From JAJAZB01 sp964244295 (GTDB lineage Bacteria; Bacteroidota; Bacteroidia; Cytophagales; Spirosomataceae), in assembly GCA_964244295.1 (NCBI GenBank), contig CAXTIG010000063.1, forward strand, positions 1-27,192: a DNA stretch of 27,192 nucleotides, written 5' to 3'. This document shows, piece by piece, positions 7,737 to 14,250 of this stretch (the first letter of the stretch is position 1; each line of letters begins with the position of its first letter). A program made the translations under genes and the position numbers. The notes beneath the pieces were generated by a model. That model worked only from the letters and a program-made list of their open reading frames with translations, ran no database searches and was not told where the DNA came from.

Positions 7737-8459
7737 GTTTACGGTTTCGTCAATCACCTGAAAAACCCGTTCTTTCAACTCAGGTACGTCGGCCTGAGTG
7801 AGGCCGATCGTGGAAATGGGGCGGTGTACCACCACCCGCAAGCGGCCCGGATGCAGCAGCGGTTTGGTTTTGTCGGGCAAAAGTCGGTACGTGTTGAGCA
7901 GGGAAATCGGGACGATGGGTACCTGTCGCTGAACGGCCATCACGAAGGCCCCGTCGCGGAAGGGTCGGTGCATCCGGGGCGGGTGTTCGGCGCGGATGCC
8001 GCCTTCCGGGAAAATCATGATGCTGCGGCCACTATCCAGCGCCTTGAGCGAGCGTTGCAGGGATTTGGCCCGGCTACCCGGATCGCTACGGTCCACCTGA
8101 ATGTGCAGTTTGGCGAACATATAGCCAAACAGCGGCACCTTTTTTACCGCACTTTTCCCCATGAACGCGTAGTAATTTTTCAGAATCACCCCCATCGACG
8201 CGATGTCGAGGTAGGAGAAATGGTTGGCGCAGAAAACGTAGGTCTGGTTGGGATCGGGGCGGTAATCGTAGCGCACGTCGATGGGCATTCCGATAATCGG
8301 GAAAAACAGCTTTCCCCAGAGCCGGTTGCAGTAGTGTGCGTAGGGTTTCCAAGCTTCCCGTTGCAGAAACAGGTACTGAGCCGGGAAAATGAGCAGGAAA
8401 AGCCCCACGAACCAAACCGTCGCCCAGGTCGTGTAAAGCACCAGCAAAATGCGTCGCAT
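7671..8459 (-). CDS. plsC: 1-acyl-sn-glycerol-3-phosphate acyltransferase
   Basis: The enzyme transfers an acyl group to lysophosphatidate to make phosphatidate in membrane lipid synthesis. It has 262 residues. A hydrophobic N-terminal anchor spans residues 4-32. The acyltransferase motif H-x4-D is NHFSYLD (His80, Asp85), and the glycerophosphate-binding motif is FPEGG at 150-154, followed by RMHRPFRDGAF and VPIVPISLL. I chose the ATG at 8459 (MRRILLVLY); it lies four bases after an exact TACCTTTG box, which suggests a leaderless message. The C-terminal 21 residues (from GRQSSVGSRQQ) are encoded by the AGTCGTT heptad hairpin and are not part of the conserved domain, so they are an acquired tail. 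gatC follows downstream. Confidence 0.92.
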   Translation of the reverse strand: MRRILLVLYTTWATVWFVGLFLLIFPAQYLFLQREAWKPYAHYCNRLWGKLFFPIIGMPIDVRYDYRPDPNQTYVFCANHFSYLDIASMGVILKNYYAFMGKSAVKKVPLFGYMFAKLHIQVDRSDPGSRAKSLQRSLKALDSGRSIMIFPEGGIRAEHPPRMHRPFRDGAFVMAVQRQVPIVPISLLNTYRLLPDKTKPLLHPGRLRVVVHRPISTIGLTQADVPELKERVFQVIDETVNGRQSSVGSRQQKRKIKPSAHD

Positions 8460-8463
8460 GGGG

Positions 8464-8471
8464 CAAAGGTA
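8464..8471 (-). promoter_or_regulatory. Bacteroidota -7 box TACCTTTG
   Basis: An exact TAnnTTTG match ends four bases before the plsC ATG, the same spacing as in front of the DUF6934 gene. The region where a -33 element would lie runs into the GAGTAGA heptad element and shows no TTG at the usual distance. Confidence 0.5.
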
Positions 8472-8486
8472 AGGTACTGAGCGCAT

Positions 8487-8557
8487 AGAGTAGAGAGGGG
8501 AGAGTAGAGATTGAAAACCGCGCACCACTCTGCTCTTTGCTCTCCTCTCTCTACTCT
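8487..8557. repeat. Heptad tandem repeats arranged as an inverted pair (GAGTAGA family)
   Basis: The left arm (8487-8510) steps as GAGTAGA, GAGGGGA, GAGTAGA. The right arm (8534-8557) contains CTCCTCT, CTCTACT. The arms pair over about 24 bp with three or four mismatches. The right arm ends on the stop codon of the lipoprotein gene at 8557, and the left arm is upstream of plsC, so the element fills the 97-bp gap between two co-directional genes. Confidence 0.8.
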
Positions 8558-9066
8558 TACTCCGGCGTTTTCAGTCGGTTCAACGTCTTCACATCCACCC
8601 GCAGAATGATGTTCTTTCGGGAAAACCGGATGGTCCAGAAGCCCCCCGCCGAATCGGGTTGGGCTGTGGGAGCGGTGTAAAGCCAGTATTCTCCCCCGTC
8701 GAGTTTTTGCAAATTGGGATCGGCGGGCAGACGATTAGCGGCGGCGTACTGGTAGGCAGCAGCCACTTCGCGCACCTTCGGGTCGGGTTGGGCGGAGAGG
8801 TCGCGAAGGGTCATAAACTTCGCTTCCGCGCCGTACTGCCGCCCCAATTTTCCCACCTGCGCCGTATCCCGTCGGCTGGCCGGGAGCCGCCGATTCAGGC
8901 TATCGGTCAGTTGGCGGCCCCACTCGTCGGCCAGCGTGGCGAGTTGCGAAGGCGTGACGTGCTTGGGCTGGCGGTCGCGCATTTCCCGGGCCATGCCGCC
9001 GGTGTCGAGTTTTTTGGGACCGCAGGCGGCGAGGGCAAGCAGGAGGAAAACTGTGGAATTTTTCAT
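8557..9066 (-). CDS. Putative lipoprotein of unknown function
   Basis: The product has 169 residues and a type II signal peptide: MKNSTVFLLLALAACGPKK has a lipobox LAAC with Cys at about 15, so it should be a lipid-anchored envelope protein. The mature part begins with charged helices (MAREMRDRQPKHVTPSQL), continues with DPKVREVAAAYQYA and ends with short beta-like segments (GGFWTIRFSRKNIIL). The layout vaguely recalls Tll0287-like (DUF3365) sensor domains, but the haem motif CxxCH is absent, so I do not assign that family. I chose the ATG at 9066; an upstream TTG would add only four residues. A strong inverted repeat begins 15 bp before the start and would lie in its leader. Confidence 0.75.
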   Translation of the reverse strand: MKNSTVFLLLALAACGPKKLDTGGMAREMRDRQPKHVTPSQLATLADEWGRQLTDSLNRRLPASRRDTAQVGKLGRQYGAEAKFMTLRDLSAQPDPKVREVAAAYQYAAANRLPADPNLQKLDGGEYWLYTAPTAQPDSAGGFWTIRFSRKNIILRVDVKTLNRLKTPE

Positions 9067-9080
9067 GGCAAAAATCAATC

Positions 9081-9165
9081 TGTCATCCTGGAAGGACCTT
9101 GTTGGACGACCGTTCCCATTTCAGGAAAGCTTACGGTTGTCCGACAAGGTCCTTCCAGGATGACA
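9081..9165. repeat. 33-bp inverted repeat in a divergent promoter region
   Basis: Arms 9081-9113 and 9133-9165 match at 31 of 33 positions around a 19-nt loop. They start TGTCATCCTGGAAGGACC, and the internal TCCT/AGGA mini-stem links this copy to the TCATCCTGAGC family, although the rest of the arm differs. It lies between divergent genes (lipoprotein and prfA), so a terminator role is unlikely. Confidence 0.85.
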
Positions 9166-9220
9166 ACGTCTTTGAATTGCGACCCGATGCACGGGTAGGT
9201 TCACTTGCAAAGGTAAGCCC

Positions 9221-9228
9221 TATCTTTG
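9221..9228 (+). promoter_or_regulatory. Bacteroidota -7 box TATCTTTG for prfA
   Basis: An exact TAnnTTTG match lies 22 bases before the prfA ATG, giving a short leader. A TTG at 9205-9207 is too close to be a normal -33 element. Confidence 0.5.
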
Positions 9229-9250
9229 CCCATCGTCTCAACCCAACGCC

Positions 9251-10324
9251 ATGATTGATAAATTGGAAGCCATCCGGGAGCGCTTCGACGAAGTCGCGCA
9301 GCAGATTTCGCAGCCCGAAATCGTCTCGGATTTGAAGAGGTTCACCACCCTTAGTAAAGAATTTAAGGATTTAGAAAAAGTCGTGAGCCAGTACCGCGCC
9401 TACCTGCTCGTGCTGGCGCAGATCGAGTCGGCGAAGGAGGTACTCGCCACGGAGAAAGACGAGGATTTCCGGGAAATGGCGAAGGGCGAACTCGACGAAC
9501 TTGCCCCGAAAAAAGAAGCGTTGGAGGACTTGCTCAAAGAACTCCTCATCCCCAAAGATCCCAACGACAGCCGCAACTGCATCCTCGAAATCCGGGGCGG
9601 CACGGGCGGCGACGAAGCGGCCATTTTCGCGGGCGATTTGTTTCGGATGTACCAGCGTTTTGCCGAAAAACAAGGCTGGAGTTTCCAGGTCGTCGACCAT
9701 ACCGACGGTTCTTCGGGCGGGTACAAGGAAATCATTGCCAACGTGGCGGGCGAAGACGTGTACGGCAAACTGAAGTACGAATCGGGCGTTCACCGGGTCC
9801 AGCGGGTGCCCGCCACCGAATCGCAGGGGCGCATCCACACTTCAGCCGCGTCGATTGCCGTGCTGCCCGAAGCCGACGAACTGGACGTGCAAATCAACAT
9901 GAACGACGTTCGGAAAGACACCTTTTGCTCCTCCGGCGCGGGCGGGCAGTCGGTCAACACGACGTACTCCGCCGTGCGGGTTACGCACATTCCGAGCGGC
10001 TTGGTGGTGCAGTGCCAGGACGAGCGTTCGCAGTTGAAAAACTTTGAAAAAGCCATGACCGTACTGCGCTCGCGGCTCTACGAAATGGAATTGGAAAAGC
10101 AACAGGCCGCCATTTCGGGTCAGCGGAAAAGCATGGTGGGCAGTGGCGATCGTTCTGACAAAATCCGCACCTACAACTACCCCCAAAGCCGCGTGACCGA
10201 CCACCGCATCAACCTGACGGTGTACAACCTGCCCGCCGTGATGGACGGCGACGTGGGCGATTTTATCGAACAACTCCGCATCGCCGAACACGCCGAACGG
10301 ATGAAAGAAGGGGCGGCGGTGTAG
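9251..10324 (+). CDS. prfA: Peptide chain release factor 1
   Basis: RF1 recognises UAA and UAG stop codons and triggers peptide release on the ribosome. The protein has 357 residues, normal for the family. The stop-codon-reading tripeptide Pro187-Ala188-Thr189 (VQRVPATESQGR) identifies RF1 rather than RF2, and the catalytic GGQ is at 231-233 (SSGAGGQSVNTTYSAVR). The conserved RKSMVGSGDRSDKIRTYNYP and the C-terminal VTDHRINLTVYNL are present. There is no internal frameshift of the RF2 type. The start ATG at 9251 matches family N-termini. No prmC methyltransferase gene is adjacent. The stop codon is immediately overlapped by the inverted repeat at 10324. Confidence 0.97.
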   Translation: MIDKLEAIRERFDEVAQQISQPEIVSDLKRFTTLSKEFKDLEKVVSQYRAYLLVLAQIESAKEVLATEKDEDFREMAKGELDELAPKKEALEDLLKELLIPKDPNDSRNCILEIRGGTGGDEAAIFAGDLFRMYQRFAEKQGWSFQVVDHTDGSSGGYKEIIANVAGEDVYGKLKYESGVHRVQRVPATESQGRIHTSAASIAVLPEADELDVQINMNDVRKDTFCSSGAGGQSVNTTYSAVRVTHIPSGLVVQCQDERSQLKNFEKAMTVLRSRLYEMELEKQQAAISGQRKSMVGSGDRSDKIRTYNYPQSRVTDHRINLTVYNLPAVMDGDVGDFIEQLRIAEHAERMKEGAAV

Positions 10325-10443
10325 CAACCCTGACAGCGGTCGAAGACCCTGTCAGCGGTTGCGGGCTGGTCGGTAGCCTAATTAACCTGGTTATCCAGAA
10401 GTACGTAACCGCTGACAGGGTCTTCGACCGCTGTCAGGGTTGC
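10324..10443. repeat. Perfect 37-bp inverted repeat, CTGACAGCGG family
   Basis: Arms 10324-10360 and 10407-10443 are complementary at 37 of 37 positions around a 46-nt centre. Each arm itself contains CTGACAG, 12 nt, CTGTCAG, a 7-bp internal stem, so the element has the same nested design as the TCAYCCTGAGC family but an unrelated sequence. It begins on the last base of the prfA stop codon and precedes a co-directional gene, which fits a terminator or 3'-end element. No T-run is seen. Confidence 0.9.
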
Positions 10444-10519
10444 TTGCTGGTTTCCCTGAGTAGCATCAAATTTGCCCCTGCTTCTCGACGTTCTTTCCGC
10501 AGAAAACCGGTTTTCCCGT

Positions 10520-12154
10520 ATGACCCCCCTCCGCTACCTCCCTCTTCTCCTCCTCCCGCTAAACACCCTCGCCCAGCAAGCCCCCGAAAACCTCGGCGAG
10601 GCGGTCAACTCCGAATACACCGAACTCAACCCCGTCATTTCTCCCGACGGGAAGATGCTGTATTTTGCCAGGGTGAGTCATCCCCAAAATACGAATCCGC
10701 AAAAAGGCAGTCAGGACGTGTGGTTTTCGGAAAACCAGGGCGGTTACTGGACGGCGGCCCGGCGGATGCCCTCGCCCGTGAACCGCGAAGAACACAACGC
10801 CCTTTACAGCATCACCCCCGACGGCAACACCATCCTCACCCACTGGGTTACCCACGACGGCGGCGATTTGAGCATCCGGGGATTTGCCGTGATAAAAAAA
10901 CAAGGCGGCGGTTGGGGCCAGCCCCTGAAACTCGACATTCCGGGCCTCGACAACCTCAGCCGGGGCACCTACGAAACCGCGACCCTGGGCAACGACGGCA
11001 AAACGCTCATCATGGCCTTCAGCACCAAAAAAGGCAGCGACGAAGACGACCTCTACATCAGTTTTCAGGACAAAGCGGGTAAGTGGTCGAAACCAGCGGG
11101 TCTAGGCGGTGACGTGAACACCGGAAAATTCACCGAAACCACCCCCTTCCTGGCCGCTGACGGGGTAACGCTTTATTTTTCGAGCAACCGCGAGGGGGGA
11201 CTGGGCAGCAACGACATTTACGTGACCCGGCGCATGGATAAAACCTGGACGAAGTGGACCAAGCCCATCAACGTCGGCGCGCCCATCAACACGCCGGAGT
11301 ACGACGCCTACTACTCGGTGGCCGCGTCCGGCGAATGGGCCTACCTCGTCACCTACAAAGGTGGCAAGGGCAAGGCCGACGTGGTGCGCCTCAAACTCCG
11401 CCGCGACGAACCCGCCACCCCCGTCGAAGCCCCGCCCACCGTGGCCCAGACCCTGGAAAAGCCCAAAATCGAACCTTCAAACCCTCAAACTCTCAAACCT
11501 CAAACCAACCAGGCCGAGCCGGTGGTGATGCTCACGGGCAAACTCATCGACCCCAAAACCGGCAAAGTACCGCCCAACGCCCGCATCAGCTACGAAAGCC
11601 TGCCCGACGGCACCGAACTCGGCACCGCCACGCCCGACCCCATCACCGGCCAGTACAAACTGGTGCTGCCTTACGGCAAAAAGTACGGCATCAACGCCCA
11701 AGTGCCCGGCTACGTGGCCCAGTCGCAGAACCTCGACCTGACCGACAGCAAGGGCGCCCGCTACCTCGAACTCCCCGACCGCAACATCGCCCTGGTGCCC
11801 ATCACGGCGGGGCAGAAGGTGCGGCTGGAGAACATTTTCTTCGAAACCAACAAATTCGCGTTGCAGGCCGAGTCCTTCCCCGAACTCAACCGGGTGATGG
11901 AGTTGATGAACCAAAATCCGAAGATGATCGTGGAAATCGACGGCCACACCGACAGCGACGGCAGCGACGAAAGCAACCAGGCGCTTTCGCAGGCCCGCGC
12001 CAACGCCGTGCGCGAGTACCTGCTCGGCAAGGCCGTGAAACCGGAACGCATCGCGGCCAAAGGTTTCGGCGAAACCAAGCCCGTGGCCGCCAACGACACG
12101 CCGGAGAACAAGCAACTCAACCGCCGGGTGGAGTTTGTGATTGTGAAAAATTGA
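10520..12154 (+). CDS. PD40 beta-propeller and OmpA-domain outer-membrane-associated protein
   Basis: The product has 544 residues and is a periplasmic or outer-membrane-associated protein. A signal peptide (MTPLRYLPLLLLPLNTLAQQ) starts at the chosen ATG 10520. The N-terminal part is a WD40-like PD40 propeller with blades marked SPDGKMLYFAR, TPDGNTILTHW, and LAADGVTLYFSSNREGG followed by SNDIYVTRR. A linker, then a carboxypeptidase-regulatory-like segment (LTGKLIDPKTGKVPPNARIS), leads to the C-terminal peptidoglycan-binding OmpA domain from about 440 to 544 (IFFETNKFAL, IDGHTDSDGSDESNQALS, LNRRVEFVIVK). Such proteins tether the outer envelope to peptidoglycan and are common in T9SS-containing bacteria. 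The linker includes residues (EPSNPQTLKPQTNQ) encoded by a CTCAAAC repeat tract. The gene is monocistronic, convergent with the kinase gene. Confidence 0.92.
   Translation: MTPLRYLPLLLLPLNTLAQQAPENLGEAVNSEYTELNPVISPDGKMLYFARVSHPQNTNPQKGSQDVWFSENQGGYWTAARRMPSPVNREEHNALYSITPDGNTILTHWVTHDGGDLSIRGFAVIKKQGGGWGQPLKLDIPGLDNLSRGTYETATLGNDGKTLIMAFSTKKGSDEDDLYISFQDKAGKWSKPAGLGGDVNTGKFTETTPFLAADGVTLYFSSNREGGLGSNDIYVTRRMDKTWTKWTKPINVGAPINTPEYDAYYSVAASGEWAYLVTYKGGKGKADVVRLKLRRDEPATPVEAPPTVAQTLEKPKIEPSNPQTLKPQTNQAEPVVMLTGKLIDPKTGKVPPNARISYESLPDGTELGTATPDPITGQYKLVLPYGKKYGINAQVPGYVAQSQNLDLTDSKGARYLELPDRNIALVPITAGQKVRLENIFFETNKFALQAESFPELNRVMELMNQNPKMIVEIDGHTDSDGSDESNQALSQARANAVREYLLGKAVKPERIAAKGFGETKPVAANDTPENKQLNRRVEFVIVKN
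11476..11505. repeat. In-frame CTCAAAC near-heptad tract
   Basis: Units TTCAAAC, CCTCAAAC, TCTCAAAC, CTCAAAC follow each other with lengths 7, 8, 8, 7 inside the PD40-OmpA coding region. They encode a Pro/Gln/Asn-rich linker between the propeller and the following domain, without breaking the frame. This looks like the intergenic heptad type captured in a permissive linker. Confidence 0.65.
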
Positions 12155-12188
12155 CGCGATAAATCGCCTGGGGATTTGATAATTCAGC

Positions 12189-12206
12189 GCGCCGTTAGCC
12201 CGGCGC
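12189..12206. terminator. Short hairpin between convergent genes
   Basis: GCGCCG-TTAGCC-CGGCGC gives a 6-bp GC stem with a 6-nt loop, 34 bp past the OmpA-gene stop and 55 bp past the kinase-gene stop on the other strand. No T-tract; a weak bidirectional terminator candidate. Confidence 0.35.
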
Positions 12207-12261
12207 TGAGTCCGCCGGAACGGAAAGGATGCGTTGGGCAACCACGAACTAAGTAATGGAC

Positions 12262-13617
12262 CTATTCCCCAAAAAACCGCAGGCCGCTCATCCCCTCCGC
12301 CTGCTCATATTCCGCCAGGATGCGCCGGGCGGTGGCCAGTCCCTCGGTTCCGTAAGCCAGCACGCAGACCGTACCGCCGCTGCCCCCACCCGTAATTTTT
12401 GCCCCAAACACGCCCGCCTCCGGCCCGGTCGCACGGATACGCGCCACGAGCGCATCGGTGTGACTATCCCCCAATCCACAGGCCGAGTAACTTTCGTGCG
12501 ACTGGCGCATCAACTCACCCAGGTAGCCCAGCGTGGTGCGGCGGTAGCTGGCATTCGTACGCAGGCGGGTCGGGTCGAGGCTGCGTAATCCGGCGGCGAA
12601 GGCATTCACCCGAAAATTCTCGTGTACCGGGTGCCGGGTACAGGCCCGGATGGCGTAGGTGGTTTCGTCAAAAACGTGCGAAATTGAATCGATGGTAGCG
12701 CCGAAGGTCTGTAAAAAATCCCGTCCGCTTAGGGTTTCGGGCAACATCGACTGGTAGTTTTTGTCGAAAAAAGCGGGCGAGACGTTGCTCAAGAAACCGC
12801 CGTAAGGCAGGCCCGACCAGTCGCCGGAATCCCGCGCTTGCTGCAAAACGTCGGCATTGACCCCCGCCCGGCGGGCAATCATCGAATAGCCCATGAACGC
12901 GCCCGCCCGCACCTGCCCGTAACTGGCTCCGCTCACCGCGTGGCGGATGCCGCTGTCGAGACCCACGAAATGCAGGTTGTCGGGCAACGTCAGCAGCGGG
13001 TACAAGGCATCGGGCTGGCAGTGAATGGGCAACAGGTGACCGGGTTTTCCGAAACACGAAGCCAGTTGATCCATCAGGCCACAGGGCGAATCGGCCACGA
13101 GGTTTTCGGCCCGCTGAGCCAACCGGGGCAACGTAGTGCCCGACAGCGCGACGCCGTAAAGCTGGCAAAACGCCCGCATCGCCGCCACGCCCAACGCCGC
13201 CGACGAGGAAACGCCCTTGCCCAGGGGCACCTCCGATTCCACCCACACCTCCAACCCCCGCCGGGGCAGGTCGCCTTCGCGCAGCAACACGGCCAGGCAA
13301 CCGATCGGGTAAATGGCCCAGTCGCCGCCGGGGCGGGCTAGCACGGCGGCTCGCAGGGCGTCGTACGAGTCGAACGGCAGGTCGTCCCAGTCGGCGCTGA
13401 ATTCGGTGGTGACTTCAGCACTGCGGAAATGCAGCGCATTGTCGGGGCGGAAGGCGGCGCGGACGGTGGCCCGTTCGCGCAGGGGCATTTGCAAAACCAG
13501 CGAGCCGGAATAATCGGCGATGCCGCCCATCACGTCGAGCCGACCGGGGGCAGTGGCTTGGACGATTCTTTCAAGGGGTTGATCGAAGGTCGCGGATTGA
13601 AGTTGGTGAAAATCCAT
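12262..13617 (-). CDS. GHMP-family sugar kinase (L-arabinokinase/galactokinase-like)
   Basis: An ATP-dependent sugar 1-kinase of 451 residues, cytoplasmic. Motif 1 is APGRLDVMGGIADYSGS (residues 23-39), motif 2 the ATP-binding PLGKGVSSSAALG (131-143) and motif 3 KITGGGSGGT (407-416). APGRLDVMGGIADYSG and the segments DSPCGLMDQLASC and GLDSGIRHAVSG are closer, as I remember them, to the kinase domain of plant L-arabinokinase than to E. coli GalK, which has HTDYN in motif 1. The substrate could be L-arabinose, galactose or a related sugar. The ATG at 13617 is preceded by CATTTTTG-N4, a 7/8 -7 box with leaderless spacing. The frame is open upstream and fuses with the methyltransferase relic, but that part is not kinase-like. 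Confidence 0.9.
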   Translation of the reverse strand: MDFHQLQSATFDQPLERIVQATAPGRLDVMGGIADYSGSLVLQMPLRERATVRAAFRPDNALHFRSAEVTTEFSADWDDLPFDSYDALRAAVLARPGGDWAIYPIGCLAVLLREGDLPRRGLEVWVESEVPLGKGVSSSAALGVAAMRAFCQLYGVALSGTTLPRLAQRAENLVADSPCGLMDQLASCFGKPGHLLPIHCQPDALYPLLTLPDNLHFVGLDSGIRHAVSGASYGQVRAGAFMGYSMIARRAGVNADVLQQARDSGDWSGLPYGGFLSNVSPAFFDKNYQSMLPETLSGRDFLQTFGATIDSISHVFDETTYAIRACTRHPVHENFRVNAFAAGLRSLDPTRLRTNASYRRTTLGYLGELMRQSHESYSACGLGDSHTDALVARIRATGPEAGVFGAKITGGGSGGTVCVLAYGTEGLATARRILAEYEQAEGMSGLRFFGE

Positions 13618-13632
13618 TCTGCAAAAATGCTG

Positions 13633-13692
13633 TAAGTTGCCGGTGTTGTAGGGCGGGTCGATGTAGATGCATTCAATTCCCTTATCTTTATC
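13633..13692 (-). pseudogene. Relic of an adenine-specific DNA methyltransferase (motif IV fragment)
   Basis: On the minus strand about 20 codons read DKDKGIECIYIDPPYNTGNL. CIYIDPPYNTGN is the catalytic motif IV region (DPPY) of adenine-N6 methyltransferases of the type III Mod kind. The homology starts just after an in-frame TAG and stops abruptly before the kinase start, so only a sliver of the original gene remains. There is no start codon and no other methyltransferase motif nearby. It lies between the kinase and the antitoxin gene, and its DNA now probably forms part of their promoters (TATCTTTA at 13683-13690 faces the antitoxin). Confidence 0.7.
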
Positions 13693-13713
13693 CTGCTATT
13701 TCGATTAAAGACC

Positions 13714-13911
13714 ATGAGCAACGTGCAGTACATCACCAACGAGCAAGGCCAGAAAACCGGCGTGGTTCTGAGCATGAAGCAGTACCAGAAACTGCTGGAC
13801 GAATTGGAGGAGTTGGCCGAGGTCAAAGCCTATGACGAAGCCAAACGCCGGGGTGGAAAGGCTCGTAACTTCCGGGAAGTTTTAAAGGAGATCGAAGAAT
13901 CTCAGTCGTAA
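13714..13911 (+). CDS. Putative antitoxin (Phd/RelB-like small protein)
   Basis: A 65-residue acidic-basic protein. The N-terminus VQYITNEQGQKTGVVLSMKQ followed by YQKLLDELEELAEV resembles the short Phd/YefM- or RelB-like antitoxins common in Bacteroidota and Cyanobacteria, with an N-terminal strand-helix unit and a C-terminal toxin-binding tail (NFREVLKEIEESQS). A paralogue is encoded at 26943. The presumed partner is the RelE/ParE-type toxin encoded on the opposite strand; the two genes overlap tail-to-tail by 10 bp (13902-13911), instead of forming the usual same-strand operon. A TATCTTTA box lies 23 bases upstream of the ATG. It should neutralise the toxin and may autoregulate; both are inferred. 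Confidence 0.8.
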   Translation: MSNVQYITNEQGQKTGVVLSMKQYQKLLDELEELAEVKAYDEAKRRGGKARNFREVLKEIEESQS

Positions 13912-14153
13912 ACGTCGCTGCGATGTCCAAGTTCGATTACTGAAACCAATAGCTGACGGTCGAATACTTCGTAAATGACCCGGTAATCACCTACGCGAAT
14001 CCGGTAGCCGTCCCGGTCTTTTAATTTCTTACATCCATTCGGTCGGGGATCATCTTCCAGCGTCAAAATAGCTGCCGCCACTTTTCTCCGAACGTCAGTC
14101 GTTAGTTTCTTTAGTTGCTTCTCAGCGTGGGGGAGGATTTCGACGGTGTACAT
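13902..14153 (-). CDS. RelE/ParE-superfamily toxin
   Basis: The product has 83 residues. MYTVEILPHAEKQLKKL at the start, then DPRPNGCKKLKDRDGYRIRVGDYRVIYEV and a final strand (LLVSVIELGHRSDVYD) are the complete RelE/ParE fold with the typical basic residues (KKLKDRDGYRIRVGDYR) of mRNA-cleaving RelE-type members. It would cleave ribosome-bound mRNA and stop growth unless bound by its antitoxin. The gene is intact. It runs opposite to the antitoxin gene 13714-13911 and overlaps its end by 10 bp. A 7/8 box TAGTTTCG lies about 21 bases before its ATG; read-through from pbpC (97 bp upstream, same strand) is also possible. No second antitoxin frame is seen upstream on its strand. Confidence 0.9.
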   Translation of the reverse strand: MYTVEILPHAEKQLKKLTTDVRRKVAAAILTLEDDPRPNGCKKLKDRDGYRIRVGDYRVIYEVFDRQLLVSVIELGHRSDVYD

Positions 14154-14250
14154 TTCCGTTGGATTTTGCTTTGACGAAACTAATGGTCAAAATCTTCTCA
14201 TCTCAAACGGCACCTCGTATAAATCGCTTTCTCTTAGTGATGTTCTTCCC

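Noticed and set aside
8557..9066. Tll0287-like (DUF3365) haem sensor domain in the lipoprotein
   Set aside because: Only a vague layout similarity; the CxxCH haem motif is absent, so no assignment is made.
9251..10324. Programmed frameshift of a release factor
   Set aside because: The frame is continuous and the PAT tripeptide marks RF1, which is not frameshift-regulated.
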